Shown here: positions 51,688 through 60,448 of the stretch, piece by piece | Layout: each line of letters begins with the position of its first letter | Position numbering within the stretch: position 1 is the stretch's first letter | Assembly: GCA_018819285.1 (NCBI GenBank) | Contig: JAHJQM010000021.1 | Coordinates: forward strand, 1 to 61,949 | Reading direction: 5' to 3' | From: Candidatus Omnitrophota bacterium | Lineage (GTDB): Bacteria > Omnitrophota > Gorgyraeia > Gorgyraeales > Gorgyraeaceae | DNA: 61,949 bases | Notes under the pieces: model-generated | Database searches by the model: none | The model's input: only the letters and a program-made list of their open reading frames with translations | Told to the model about the DNA's origin: nothing | Made by a program: the position numbers and the translations under genes

Positions 51688-53319
51688 ATGAATAGAAATA
51701 TATTATCCATTTTAAATCCTAAAAAAGTTATCGGCTTATACGTAAGCCAGGATACTGTGGATTTAGTTGTACTTAAATCAGGCCTTGGAGGCCCTAAGCT
51801 TATTAAGTTCGGCCAGGTATATATATATCCCAAGAAAGATCAACATAGTGGAGAAATTATTCCTGAGTCTTATGCGGCTAGCGTATCCGCCAATGCAACG
51901 CCTTCCAATGATGAGACACCTACCAAGAAGGTTAAGACAAAAGAAGAATATATCATAGAAGCTATAAAAAGAGTTTTCATAGAAAACGATATAAAGCCTG
52001 GCAATGTGATTACCGCTATCCCTAGTGAAGAAGTCATGGTTCGGTATTTTCAAATGCCAAAGATCCCAAAACAGGAAAGAGAGGCAGCTATTAATTTCGA
52101 AGCGAAACGATATATACCTTTTCGCATGGAAGAGGTGGTTTCAGATTTTCAGGTGCTGCCAAGCAAATCTGTTCAGAATAGCATGGATGTAGTGTTTGTC
52201 GCAGTGAAAAAAAATACTATAGAGCAGTATTTAAATATGCTCAATGCTGCAGGGCTTAAGCCTGTAATAATAGAACCTGCGCCCTTTAGCCTTATGAGGG
52301 CTTTTAATGCCGCCCAGCAGATAGACACCAAAGTTAATACCGCAATAATAGAGATAAATCTTAATTTACTTAATGTCAATATCCTTAGAAGCGGTGTTCC
52401 TTATATAGTAAGGGATATCCCTCTCTTTGAAATTACCACTGAAGACAAATCTTTTGAGCCTGTATTTGAAAAGATACTGGCAGAGATGAAGCTTTCTTTT
52501 GATTTTTATGAAAAGCAGTTTCCAAGCGAAGTTATAGACAAAATAATTATCTACAGTAAATTACCTTTGGAGAATTGGCATGAAATAGTGGGCAAGGAAT
52601 TGCAGATACCTGTAGAGGTAGGAGACCCTCTGCGCGGGATAAAGGTTGCCTCAGGCGTTGTGCCTGCAAGGGCAGCTATATGTTTTGGCCTTGCGCTAAG
52701 AGGATTGACCGAACCGCTTATAGATATAAATTTATGTAAGGAGAAATTACTTGTTTTTAAAAAGAAAGAATTATTTTTAAAGATGATATTTCTTGAGGCG
52801 TCTCTGGCAGTATTTTTATTAATTGTATTCAAGGTTTTTGCTGTTAGGATTATCGTACCTCTTACTAATGAGTTAAATAAGACATTATCTGAAAGGCCAA
52901 AGACTGAGGTAAATATAAAAAGCGACAACATACCTGACCTGGAGAAAATCAAGAATGAGATGGAGACAAGAAAAGATCTTTTGGAAAATCTAATATCCTC
53001 TAGGACTTACTTGACTTCCAGGTTGCAGGATATAGTAAAGATAATACCCAAGGATATGTGGCTCGCCGAGGTAAACTTTGAAGAAAAGATAGATAAGAAA
53101 AACCAGTCCAAGATTACTAGATACCTTAATATAAAAGGTTATTATATAATAGATGAGAAGATTGGAGAAAAAGATATCGTGAATGTCTTTTTGAGCAAAC
53201 TGAAAAATGAAAGCGGGATAAATAACGGCATGTCAAGAGCTGATATAGTATCTGTTAAAAGAATAGATATGAAAGGAAGAAATGTTTCGAGTTTTGAAAT
53301 ATCTTTCACAGGGCCATAA
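51688..53319 (+). CDS. pilM: PilM-PilN fusion protein, type IV pilus alignment complex
   Basis: 543 residues. Residues 1 to about 350 are an actin-like PilM domain (TAIPSEEVMVRYFQMPKIP, FEAKRYIPF, EIL-type SFDFYEKQF). A membrane helix at about 365-385 and a PilN-like periplasmic domain with a coiled-coil start follow. Normally these are two proteins; fused they resemble the layout of GspL in type II secretion. It links the cytoplasmic motor to PilO and the secretin. The start ATG at 51688 uses AAAGG of the F2 element; GTG 51676 is less likely. Confidence 0.85.
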   Translation: MNRNILSILNPKKVIGLYVSQDTVDLVVLKSGLGGPKLIKFGQVYIYPKKDQHSGEIIPESYAASVSANATPSNDETPTKKVKTKEEYIIEAIKRVFIENDIKPGNVITAIPSEEVMVRYFQMPKIPKQEREAAINFEAKRYIPFRMEEVVSDFQVLPSKSVQNSMDVVFVAVKKNTIEQYLNMLNAAGLKPVIIEPAPFSLMRAFNAAQQIDTKVNTAIIEINLNLLNVNILRSGVPYIVRDIPLFEITTEDKSFEPVFEKILAEMKLSFDFYEKQFPSEVIDKIIIYSKLPLENWHEIVGKELQIPVEVGDPLRGIKVASGVVPARAAICFGLALRGLTEPLIDINLCKEKLLVFKKKELFLKMIFLEASLAVFLLIVFKVFAVRIIVPLTNELNKTLSERPKTEVNIKSDNIPDLEKIKNEMETRKDLLENLISSRTYLTSRLQDIVKIIPKDMWLAEVNFEEKIDKKNQSKITRYLNIKGYYIIDEKIGEKDIVNVFLSKLKNESGINNGMSRADIVSVKRIDMKGRNVSSFEISFTGP

Positions 53320-53321
53320 AT

Positions 53322-53873
53322 ATGAAAAAAAAATCCGAGAAGAAAACAGGAAATAAACTTATTATAATAAGCGCTATCATTATAGCGTTGGTATTGGCGA
53401 TAGGTGCCATGTTAATTTACTTACCCTTTACCCATAAAAACGAATCCATAAGAGCTGATATATTAAAAGAAAGAGATAAAAATTTACTTATAGGCAAGAT
53501 AAAGGCATTGAGTAAATATATAAAAATTTACGATAAAAAGATACCCGATGCTGAAGGGGTTTCATGGCTTTTAAGTGAGATATCCAATATGGCTTCAAAA
53601 GAACATATAGAGGTAACCTCTATAAAACCTGGAAATCCGGAGAATTATGGATTATATGCGAAACTATCTGTGATAGTTGACGTAGCTTCTACCTATAATC
53701 AGCTCGGCAAGCTTATCGCAGAGATAGAATCGTCAGAAAAATTTCTGAAGGTCGAAAGTATTAATATGAAAAGGATGGATATTGATGAAAAATTTGAAAA
53801 AGATTCTGGAAAATTTAAAGCATTTGATATAAAGGCGAATATTGTCATAAGCACGGTTGTTTCAAAAAAGTGA
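53322..53873 (+). CDS. pilO: PilO-like inner-membrane pilus assembly protein
   Basis: 183 residues: a basic N-terminus, one membrane helix (about 13-33), a coiled-coil (about 35-70) and a small ferredoxin-like periplasmic domain (about 78-180) with the SWLLSEISNMA and YNQLGKLIAEIE segments typical of PilO/GspM. It starts 2 nt after the PilMN fusion, its expected partner. Confidence 0.8.
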   Translation: MKKKSEKKTGNKLIIISAIIIALVLAIGAMLIYLPFTHKNESIRADILKERDKNLLIGKIKALSKYIKIYDKKIPDAEGVSWLLSEISNMASKEHIEVTSIKPGNPENYGLYAKLSVIVDVASTYNQLGKLIAEIESSEKFLKVESINMKRMDIDEKFEKDSGKFKAFDIKANIVISTVVSKK

Positions 53874-53880
53874 AAGGTTT

Positions 53881-53949
53881 AATTCCTTAACCAATTTTAT
53901 AGTCTCGATGAAATAAATCTGGACTATAAAATTCAGAGGTAACTATACG
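53881..53949. repeat. F2 variable-stem element, copy c (before the PilP-like gene)
   Basis: The left flank AATTCCTTAACCAATTTT leads into a perfect 12-bp stem (53893-53904 / 53922-53933). The right flank AAATTCAGAGGTAACTATAC carries AGAGG at 53935-53939 for the TTG start at 53950. Confidence 0.85.
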
Positions 53950-54444
53950 TTGGCAGAACAAACACCCAAAAAACAACATACTATAGAATATATAGCTATA
54001 GGCGCATTGGTAGTAGTGGCTCTTATCATAGGTATCGCCAGGTTTAAAAAGGGCGATGCTGATGATGAAGTCTTTTCCAGAAAAGAATTCAATAAGAAAT
54101 GGAAAGAGGTGGAGATATTAGAGGCTAAGGTTCCCAAAAATGAAAAGAAAATAGCTTATACCATAGAAGATAACAAATTCCCTTTTAAAGGCCCTCTTGA
54201 TGAGATAGTAGAAAATAAGGGGCCAGAGGATGAGAATATAGTGCTTCCAGAAATGCAGTTTCAGGGCATGGTGTGGAAAAGTTCAAGGCCTCAAGCAATC
54301 ATAAATAATAAGGTATATGATATAAAAGATGTTATTAACGTAGGCGCAGAAGGATTAGGGGAAGAAATCAATATTATAGATATAAAGAAAGATGGTATTC
54401 ATTTAATATATAAAAATAAGGAATTCATCGTAAGGCCAAAATAG
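53950..54444 (+). CDS. PilP/GspC-like pilus assembly protein
   Basis: 164 residues. One membrane helix (about 14-32) is followed by a linker and a C-terminal beta domain (FQGMVWKSSRPQAIINNKVYDIKDVI...ILIYKNKEFIVRPK-like) resembling the PilP/GspC homology region that contacts the secretin. The start is TTG at 53950, set by AGAGG in the F2 element. The order pilMN-pilO-this-secretin matches the usual pilM-N-O-P-Q operon. Assignment to PilP rests mainly on context. Confidence 0.7.
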   Translation: MAEQTPKKQHTIEYIAIGALVVVALIIGIARFKKGDADDEVFSRKEFNKKWKEVEILEAKVPKNEKKIAYTIEDNKFPFKGPLDEIVENKGPEDENIVLPEMQFQGMVWKSSRPQAIINNKVYDIKDVINVGAEGLGEEINIIDIKKDGIHLIYKNKEFIVRPK

Positions 54445-54455
54445 GAGGTGTACAT

Positions 54456-55889
54456 ATGAAAACAATTAGGTTATTTACCGCTATTATATTTGCAATTTTT
54501 ATCTCAGCCCCTTTTTCATTTGCCGCTAGTACGTATGCCAAAGATATGTCTTCTAGTAGGAACAATATGGTCTCAATGGATTTTCAAGACGCAAATCTTA
54601 AAACAGTGCTGAAGGTTTTTTCCCAGCAGTCAGGCCTGAATTTCATTGCTAGCCAGAATGTCCAGGATAGGACCGTTACCATCTATTTTGATAATGTAAA
54701 AATAGATGACGCCTTGAATTATATAATTAATGCAAATAACCTGGCTTATGAACAAAAGCCAGGCACTAATATATTCATAGTAAAGGAAACAGGAAAACCC
54801 GAGGTAGAGACGATTACAAAGATATATGAATTAAAATACACTCAACTGTCTATGCTTGGTAAAACGAAAACAAGCTCGTCAAACCCAGATAAGCCTAGTT
54901 CTTCAGCAGCAGATCCTAATAGTACAGATATAGTATCAATTGTACAAAGCGTGCTTTCTGCAAATGGAAAGGTAGTAGCTGATAAGAGATCTAACAGTCT
55001 TATTATAAAGGATGTCCCGAGTCAATTTCCTATAGTAGAAGATTTGCTGTCCAGGTTAGATATAAGGACGCCTCAGGTAATGATAAAGGTAGAGGTTTTG
55101 GAGACTACGACAAGGCTGATAGAAAATCTCGGAATAAAATGGGCAGATGGTAAATTCGGAGTATATACAGGACCTGCTCATAACACTATATGGCCTATGA
55201 ATAATAGTCTTGGGAGAAATGACTCAACAGGAGAAGGTATCGAGTCAACAGGTCTTTTTAGTATGGCAAGTACAAACGCCACTATATATGCGTTACTAAA
55301 CAATGCTGATACAAAACTTCTTGCCAGGCCTCAAATCATGGCTATGAATAATGAAACAGCAAGGATAGAACTTTCCTCCAAAGAAAAAGCCAGCAAAATA
55401 ACTCAAACTTCAACTGCCAATAATGTAAGTAGCACAGGCGACACCTATGAAGAAAAAGATACAGGAGTTATTTTAGAAGTTACGTCGCAAATCAGCAAAG
55501 ACGGATATATAACCATGAATCTAAAGCCCAGCTTTACTGAATTAGAGCTTTCCAGGTTTTCAGGTGCATATGATACTCATAAAAGAGCCACAGAGACAAC
55601 CGTTGTAGTTAAAGACGGAGAAACAGTTGTTCTGGGAGGACTTATTAAATCCAAACATGAAGGTGGCGTTCAAAAAGTCCCATTTTTCGGGGATATACCT
55701 ATTTTGGGCGCAGCATTTCGTTATAAGTCCAAAGAAAATATCGATAGGGAGCTTATAATATTCATTACACCGAATATTATTAAAGATACTTCTTATGCGC
55801 TTGGCAACATCTCTGAACGGGAGCAGGAAAAACCAAAGGCAGTGAGGGAAAAAGAAGTTAATAAGGTTTTGGATCTATTCGGCGGATGA
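54456..55889 (+). CDS. pilQ: Secretin (PilQ/GspD family)
   Basis: 477 residues with a signal peptide ending near FAA (residue 24). An STN-type N0 domain (SMDFQDANLKTVLKVFSQQSGLNFI) and an N1 domain follow, then the secretin domain from about residue 195 with VPFFGDIPILGAAFRYKS and ELIIFITPNII. A Ser/Asn-rich insert lies at about 130-150. It forms the outer-membrane pore for the pilus or pseudopilus. It follows the PilP-like gene by 11 nt. Confidence 0.93.
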   Translation: MKTIRLFTAIIFAIFISAPFSFAASTYAKDMSSSRNNMVSMDFQDANLKTVLKVFSQQSGLNFIASQNVQDRTVTIYFDNVKIDDALNYIINANNLAYEQKPGTNIFIVKETGKPEVETITKIYELKYTQLSMLGKTKTSSSNPDKPSSSAADPNSTDIVSIVQSVLSANGKVVADKRSNSLIIKDVPSQFPIVEDLLSRLDIRTPQVMIKVEVLETTTRLIENLGIKWADGKFGVYTGPAHNTIWPMNNSLGRNDSTGEGIESTGLFSMASTNATIYALLNNADTKLLARPQIMAMNNETARIELSSKEKASKITQTSTANNVSSTGDTYEEKDTGVILEVTSQISKDGYITMNLKPSFTELELSRFSGAYDTHKRATETTVVVKDGETVVLGGLIKSKHEGGVQKVPFFGDIPILGAAFRYKSKENIDRELIIFITPNIIKDTSYALGNISEREQEKPKAVREKEVNKVLDLFGG

Positions 55890-55914
55890 TTATATTTGTT
55901 CACTAATAAGACGC

Positions 55915-55981
55915 GAATTCTTTAGTCAATTTACACCCGCTAAAGTTTTTTGACGGGTGTAAATTCAGAGGTAACTATACA
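55915..55981. repeat. F2 variable-stem element, copy d (before pilB)
   Basis: The left flank GAATTCTTTAGTCAATTT is followed by a perfect 12-bp stem (55928-55939 / 55954-55965). The right flank AAATTCAGAGGTAACTATAC carries AGAGG at 55967-55971 for the TTG start at 55982. Left TAGT can pair with right ACTA, where copy a pairs TAGC with GCTA. Confidence 0.85.
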
Positions 55982-57685
55982 TTGAAAAAATCCAGAGAAA
56001 AATTAGGTCAGATATTATTGAGCGAAGGCCTGATCACAGAGGAGCAATTAGACAAGGCTATTGAGATTCAGAAGAAAGAAGGCAGCAGGCTTGGGGAGAC
56101 TTTTATAAACCTTGGGATTTTGACAGAGAAAGACATTGTCGTTGCAATGGCAAAGCAGCTGTCGATACCTTATGCCTCTTATGCAAAAGGTCTTTTAAGG
56201 CCGGCAGAGAACCAGGACCTTAATAAATTGATACCGGAAGATTATGCCCGTAAAAACATGACTCTTCCTATTTCCAGGCATATGAATTCTCTTACAGTTG
56301 CTTTTATGGATCCCCTGGATTTGATTGCCCTAGACAATTTAAAACGCATGTCAGGTTGCGAGATAAATCCGGTTATAGCCACTAAGTCAGACCTCCAAAG
56401 AGCTATTAATGAATTTTACGGCAAAGAGGATTTATTGAAAGATGCTGTAAGCGATTCATATGACCTAGAGGAATTTAAAGTAGAAAAAAACGTAGAAGAT
56501 GATCTTAGTTTAGATGATCTTATTGCAAGGGCGGAAGAGGCGCCTGTTGTAAAGCTTGTGGATCTTATATTGATGCAGGCTATAAAGGACAGGGCCAGCG
56601 ATATACATATAGAGCCTTATAAAAATAAGATTAATATACGATATAGGATAGATGGAGTTCTATATGAGATACCACCTCCTGCAAAGCATCTGTTGCCAGC
56701 TATTATTTCGAGAGTAAAAATACTTTCAAATCTGGATATTGCAGAACGCAGGCTTCCGCAGGATGGCGTATTTTTTGTAAAAGTGGACAATAAAGGAATA
56801 GATATTCGTGTATCCACTATCCCTGCTATATTTGGCGAGAAGGTGGTAATGAGGATATTGGACAAATCCGCTACGCCTCTAAATCTAGGAGAACTGGGAT
56901 TTGATCCAGAAGATCTGGAAAAATTCAGAAAAGCTATAGCTAGTCCTAATGGCTTGATTTTGCTCACAGGCCCGACAGGAAGCGGTAAGACTACAACGCT
57001 CTATGCATCGTTGAATGAAATGAAAAGCCCGCGCAAAAACATCACAACAGTAGAAGACCCTGTGGAATATAAAATGGAAGGTATAAATCAGGTTCAGATA
57101 AAGCCGAATATAGGCTTTACTTTTGCCAGCGCGCTCAGGGCGTTTTTAAGGCAAGACCCTGATATCATAATGGTCGGAGAGGTTAGAGATCTAGAGACTG
57201 CCCAGATATGTATAAGGGCATCTCTTACGGGGCATCTTGTTTTAAGCACTTTGCATACTAACGATGCGCCAAGCGCAATATCCAGGTTGATAGATATAGG
57301 ACTTGAACCGTATTTGATAAGTTCTTCGCTGATTATGGTAGGAGCTCAAAGGCTTGTCAGAAAGCTGTGTCCAGAGTGCAAAGAAGCTTATGAAATAACC
57401 CCTAATTTAGTCAAGGATTTCGGGATGAAACAGGAGCTTTTGTATAAGCCAAAAGGGTGCGATTATTGCGGCCATACCGGCTACAGAGGCCGAATAGCTA
57501 TTTATGAAGTATTATCGATGAACGATCCGTTAAGGGAATTGGTTGCAAAAGGGGCTTCTATCGGGGCGATTAGGGATAAAGCGAAGGAAGTTGGCGCAAG
57601 ATCTCTTCTCCAAAGCGGGATAAAAAAAGTAGAAGAAGGCCTGACAAGTATTGAAGAAGTGCTCAGTATAACGTTAGTGGCATGA
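55982..57685 (+). CDS. pilB: Type IV pilus assembly / type II secretion ATPase
   Basis: 567 residues. The N-terminal MshEN domain (about 1-150, KLGQILLSEGLITEEQL and LGETFINLGILTEKDI) may bind cyclic di-GMP. The GspE ATPase domain follows with Walker A GPTGSGKTTT (Lys336), the Asp and His boxes (DPDIIMVGEVRD, LSTLHTNDAPSA) and a zinc site CPECKE...CDYCGHTGY. The TTG start at 55982 is dictated by the F2 ribosome-binding site. It drives pilus extension. Confidence 0.95.
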   Translation: MKKSREKLGQILLSEGLITEEQLDKAIEIQKKEGSRLGETFINLGILTEKDIVVAMAKQLSIPYASYAKGLLRPAENQDLNKLIPEDYARKNMTLPISRHMNSLTVAFMDPLDLIALDNLKRMSGCEINPVIATKSDLQRAINEFYGKEDLLKDAVSDSYDLEEFKVEKNVEDDLSLDDLIARAEEAPVVKLVDLILMQAIKDRASDIHIEPYKNKINIRYRIDGVLYEIPPPAKHLLPAIISRVKILSNLDIAERRLPQDGVFFVKVDNKGIDIRVSTIPAIFGEKVVMRILDKSATPLNLGELGFDPEDLEKFRKAIASPNGLILLTGPTGSGKTTTLYASLNEMKSPRKNITTVEDPVEYKMEGINQVQIKPNIGFTFASALRAFLRQDPDIIMVGEVRDLETAQICIRASLTGHLVLSTLHTNDAPSAISRLIDIGLEPYLISSSLIMVGAQRLVRKLCPECKEAYEITPNLVKDFGMKQELLYKPKGCDYCGHTGYRGRIAIYEVLSMNDPLRELVAKGASIGAIRDKAKEVGARSLLQSGIKKVEEGLTSIEEVLSITLVA

Positions 57686-57763
57686 GAATAATAGATAAGA
57701 AAGTTGCATGAGGTCGCCAAGAATTTTACGTAACGTCCATAAGTGTTTAAAAAGGAGTAAAGT

Positions 57764-58990
57764 ATGCCATTTTTCAGGTACGTAGCAAGAGATAAATTTG
57801 GTAAATTAATAGATGAAGTGACAGAGGTTTCAAATGAAGACGATCTCGTAAGTGGTTTACAGGCAAAAGGCCTTCTTGTAATATCTGTGGGGGCTGTGCT
57901 CGAAGTTAAATCAAATAAGAAAGTTACTAAAGTTAAATATCATACAGCGGTTAAGCCGCATGATCTTATAATGTTTTCAAGAGAACTGGCAACGCTTTTG
58001 GAAGCAGGCGTGACTCTTATAAAGAGTTTGGATATATTATGCAGACAGATAGAATCTCAGACGCTTCTGAAGGCAGTAGAGCAGATTAGAAAAGATATAG
58101 AGGGTGGGTATACATTTCAGAATGCGTTAAAAAAACATGATAAGATATTTTCTAATTTCTGGATAAACTTGGTTGAAACAGGAGAGGCTTCAGGGCATCT
58201 GCCTTTAAGCCTTGACCAGGTGGCTGCTTATCTAGAGGAGAACGCTGCATTAAAAGGAAAGATAATATCAGCACTTATGTACCCTCTTATACTGGTAGTT
58301 GTGGCAACAGGCGCGATAGCAGTGTTTTTACTAAAAATTATCCCTATATTTGCTGAAATATTTAAAGGTTTTAATGTTGAGTTACCGGCTCTTACACAAA
58401 TGGTTATTAATCTAAGCAATATAGTGAGGAGGTATTTCTTTGTTGTAACAGGAACTCTCATAGCTTTATTTTTTGTTATGAAAAAATATATATCTACGGA
58501 AAAAGGCAGGTGGCAATTTGACGATATTACGCTCAAAATACCTGTTGTGGGCCAGTTAATGCAGGAAATATCTACAGAGCGTTTTGCCAGCGGCCTTGGG
58601 ACGCTTATTAAAAGCGGGGTACCCATACTTCATGCGCTTGAGATAACTGAAAAAACAGCGGGTAATAAAGTGATGGAGAAAGCGCTCAGAGAAGTAAAGA
58701 TGGCTGTTAAAGAAGGCAAGGGTATGGGCCAGACCATGCAAAACAGTAATTTATTTGCTCCACTAGTTGTCCAGATGATATTGGTTGGAGAAGAGATTGG
58801 CGAATTAGGCAAGATGCTGGACAGGGTATCCGCATTTTATAAGGATAGGGTAAATACATTTATCTCGCGGCTTACTACAATGTTTGAACCTATAGTCTTA
58901 GTTTTTATGGGCATAGTAGTGGGAGTTTTAGTAGTAGCGATGTTTATGCCTATATTTAGCATATCCAGCGCTGTAAAATCAGCGGGTTAA
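57764..58990 (+). CDS. pilC: Type IV pilus / type II secretion inner-membrane platform protein
   Basis: 408 residues with the duplicated GspF domain (about 70-190 and 272-395) and three membrane helices. FSRELATLLEAGVTL and TERFASGLGTLIKSGVPIL begin the two repeats. The N-terminal FRYVARDKFGK is typical. It is the rotor/platform partner of PilB. The 78-nt gap upstream holds only a good ribosome-binding site (AAGGAG). Confidence 0.95.
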   Translation: MPFFRYVARDKFGKLIDEVTEVSNEDDLVSGLQAKGLLVISVGAVLEVKSNKKVTKVKYHTAVKPHDLIMFSRELATLLEAGVTLIKSLDILCRQIESQTLLKAVEQIRKDIEGGYTFQNALKKHDKIFSNFWINLVETGEASGHLPLSLDQVAAYLEENAALKGKIISALMYPLILVVVATGAIAVFLLKIIPIFAEIFKGFNVELPALTQMVINLSNIVRRYFFVVTGTLIALFFVMKKYISTEKGRWQFDDITLKIPVVGQLMQEISTERFASGLGTLIKSGVPILHALEITEKTAGNKVMEKALREVKMAVKEGKGMGQTMQNSNLFAPLVVQMILVGEEIGELGKMLDRVSAFYKDRVNTFISRLTTMFEPIVLVFMGIVVGVLVVAMFMPIFSISSAVKSAG

Positions 58991-59018
58991 AATTATAAGT
59001 AATATAAGTAAAATTTAT

Positions 59019-59047
59019 TTGACTTGTTTTTATTTATAACGTATAAT
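59019..59047 (+). promoter_or_regulatory. Predicted promoter of the pilin genes
   Basis: TTGACT at 59019-59024, a 17-bp spacer and TATAAT at 59042-59047. The leader of about 27 nt contains AAAGGAGGAGG, the strongest ribosome-binding site in the region, consistent with a highly expressed major pilin. Confidence 0.8.
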
Positions 59048-59080
59048 TAATAGTAGAGGTACTAAAAGGAGGAGGTAGAA

Positions 59081-59446
59081 ATGAATAGAAAAGGTTTTAC
59101 GTTAGTAGAAGTTCTGATAGTAGTTATTATCATAGGCATACTTGCTGCTATAGGCATACCTCAGTTTGCAGCTTCCATTGAAAAAGCAAAAGGCGGAGAA
59201 GCCAGGGCAGGCCTTGGGCATCTCCAAACAGGTGAAAAGGTATATTATGCGGAACAGGAATATTATACAACTGACACAGCTGATCTTGATATAACTTTAA
59301 CCCAGAAATTTTGGGCATTTACTATATCTACGCCTACTTCTACTACCTATACAGCGACAGCTACTCGTTCAGGCGGTACTTGTAGTGGCCAGACTTTGAC
59401 TATGGATCAAGCTGGCACAGTTTCTGGAAACTGGACGTATAAATAG
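59081..59446 (+). CDS. Type IV prepilin, probable major pilin
   Basis: 121 residues. The leader is MNRKG, then FTLVEVLIVVIIIGILAAI, a canonical class with Glu at +5. The globular part is Thr/Tyr-rich and carries one Cys. It has its own promoter and a very strong ribosome-binding site, the best reasons to see it as the major pilin or pseudopilin. The 70-nt gap after it has no gene. Confidence 0.9.
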   Translation: MNRKGFTLVEVLIVVIIIGILAAIGIPQFAASIEKAKGGEARAGLGHLQTGEKVYYAEQEYYTTDTADLDITLTQKFWAFTISTPTSTTYTATATRSGGTCSGQTLTMDQAGTVSGNWTYK

Positions 59447-59516
59447 TTTATACATTCGCAGCCAGCGAAATCCCTAGCGGAGCACAGAGAAATCAATAAT
59501 TATGAGGAGGGTTGCT

Positions 59517-59927
59517 ATGCATAGAAAAGGTTTTACTCTTTTAGAAGTTCTTATAGTGGTTATAATCATAGGAATCCTTGCTTCTATAGCTCTGCCACAA
59601 TATATAATGACTTTGGAAAAATCCAAATCCGCAGAAGCAACTACAAATATAGGTAGCATAAGAGCAGCTTTAGATAGGTACTGGTATCAAAATGGGGCTA
59701 TCACCACAACTATAGGTAGCTTAGATATAGATGATCCAAATAGCGTTACTAATAAGTTATATACTTATAGTGTGACGGATGACGGAACAACTTCTTCAAC
59801 AAGAATCTATACCGTAACTGGTACTCGGACAGCTGGCGGTAATACTTATACTGTACAATGGAAGCAAGATAGCAATACTAGCGGCAAACTTTTAAGAAGC
59901 GCAAATCTCGGAGGCCCAACATCTTAA
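59517..59927 (+). CDS. Type IV prepilin, paralogue 1
   Basis: 136 residues: leader MHRKG, then FTLLEVLIVVIIIGIL with Glu5. The globular part has DRYWYQNG, LDIDDPNSVTNKLY and the C-terminal LGGPTS. It is a clear paralogue of the pilin starting near 60026. The ATG at 59517 with GAGGAGG is preferred over an ATG 15 nt upstream that is itself part of the ribosome-binding site. Confidence 0.9.
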   Translation: MHRKGFTLLEVLIVVIIIGILASIALPQYIMTLEKSKSAEATTNIGSIRAALDRYWYQNGAITTTIGSLDIDDPNSVTNKLYTYSVTDDGTTSSTRIYTVTGTRTAGGNTYTVQWKQDSNTSGKLLRSANLGGPTS

Positions 59928-59941
59928 TTAACAATAATCAC

Positions 59942-60020
59942 GGATTCCTTAGCCAATTTTGTCCCCGTCGTTTTGCTTCGCAAAGCGAAGCAGCGAGGGC
60001 AAAATTCAAAGATGGCTATC
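59942..60020. repeat. F2 variable-stem element, copy e (between pilin paralogues)
   Basis: The left flank GGATTCCTTAGCCAATTTT leads to a long stem (AATTTTGTCC with GGGCAAAATT, one G-U pair, and an inner GCTTCGC/GCGAAGC). The right flank AAAATTCAAAGATGGCTATC resembles copy a, but the ATG of that copy is ATC here. TAGCCA on the left pairs fully with TGGCTA on the right. Confidence 0.85.
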
Positions 60021-60025
60021 CATCT

Positions 60026-60427
60026 GGGTTTACCCTTTTAGAACTACTGATTGTTGTTATGATCATAGGTATACTTGCTACAATAGCCTTGCCTCAATAC
60101 ATGGCAACTATAGAAAGGGCTAGATCCGGGGAAGCAATAATAAATATAGGATCTGTAAGAGTAGCTTTAGACAGGTACTGGTATCAAAATGGGGTATTAC
60201 CTGTCAATAATAATTTTGCAGAGTTGGATATAGATAATCCAAATAACATTACAAATAAATTATATCTTTATTCATTCAAAGATAACGGGACCACCAGTGC
60301 AAAGAGAAAATATGATGTTACTGCCACAAGATTAAACGATCCTGGTACGTGGGTAAAGTGGAACCAGACAGATAATATTACTGGAAAGCTTACTAGAAGC
60401 GTAAATCTTGGCGGTCCTACTATTTAG
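60026..60427 (+). CDS. Type IV prepilin, paralogue 2, without an identifiable start codon
   Basis: From the glycine codon at 60026 the frame reads G-FTLLELLIVVMIIGILATIALPQY-like pilin sequence with Glu5, then DRYWYQNG and LDIDNPNNITNKLY as in the pilin at 59517. No ATG, GTG or TTG occurs in this frame between the preceding in-frame region and 60026; the next ATG (60059) lies inside the membrane helix. The natural 5' end appears replaced by the F2 element. ATG 60012 is one base out of frame. It is either a damaged gene, an assembly error or uses unusual initiation. Confidence 0.75.
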   Translation, partial: GFTLLELLIVVMIIGILATIALPQYMATIERARSGEAIINIGSVRVALDRYWYQNGVLPVNNNFAELDIDNPNNITNKLYLYSFKDNGTTSAKRKYDVTATRLNDPGTWVKWNQTDNITGKLTRSVNLGGPTI

Positions 60428-60448
60428 CAATATTAATGCTATACCGCT

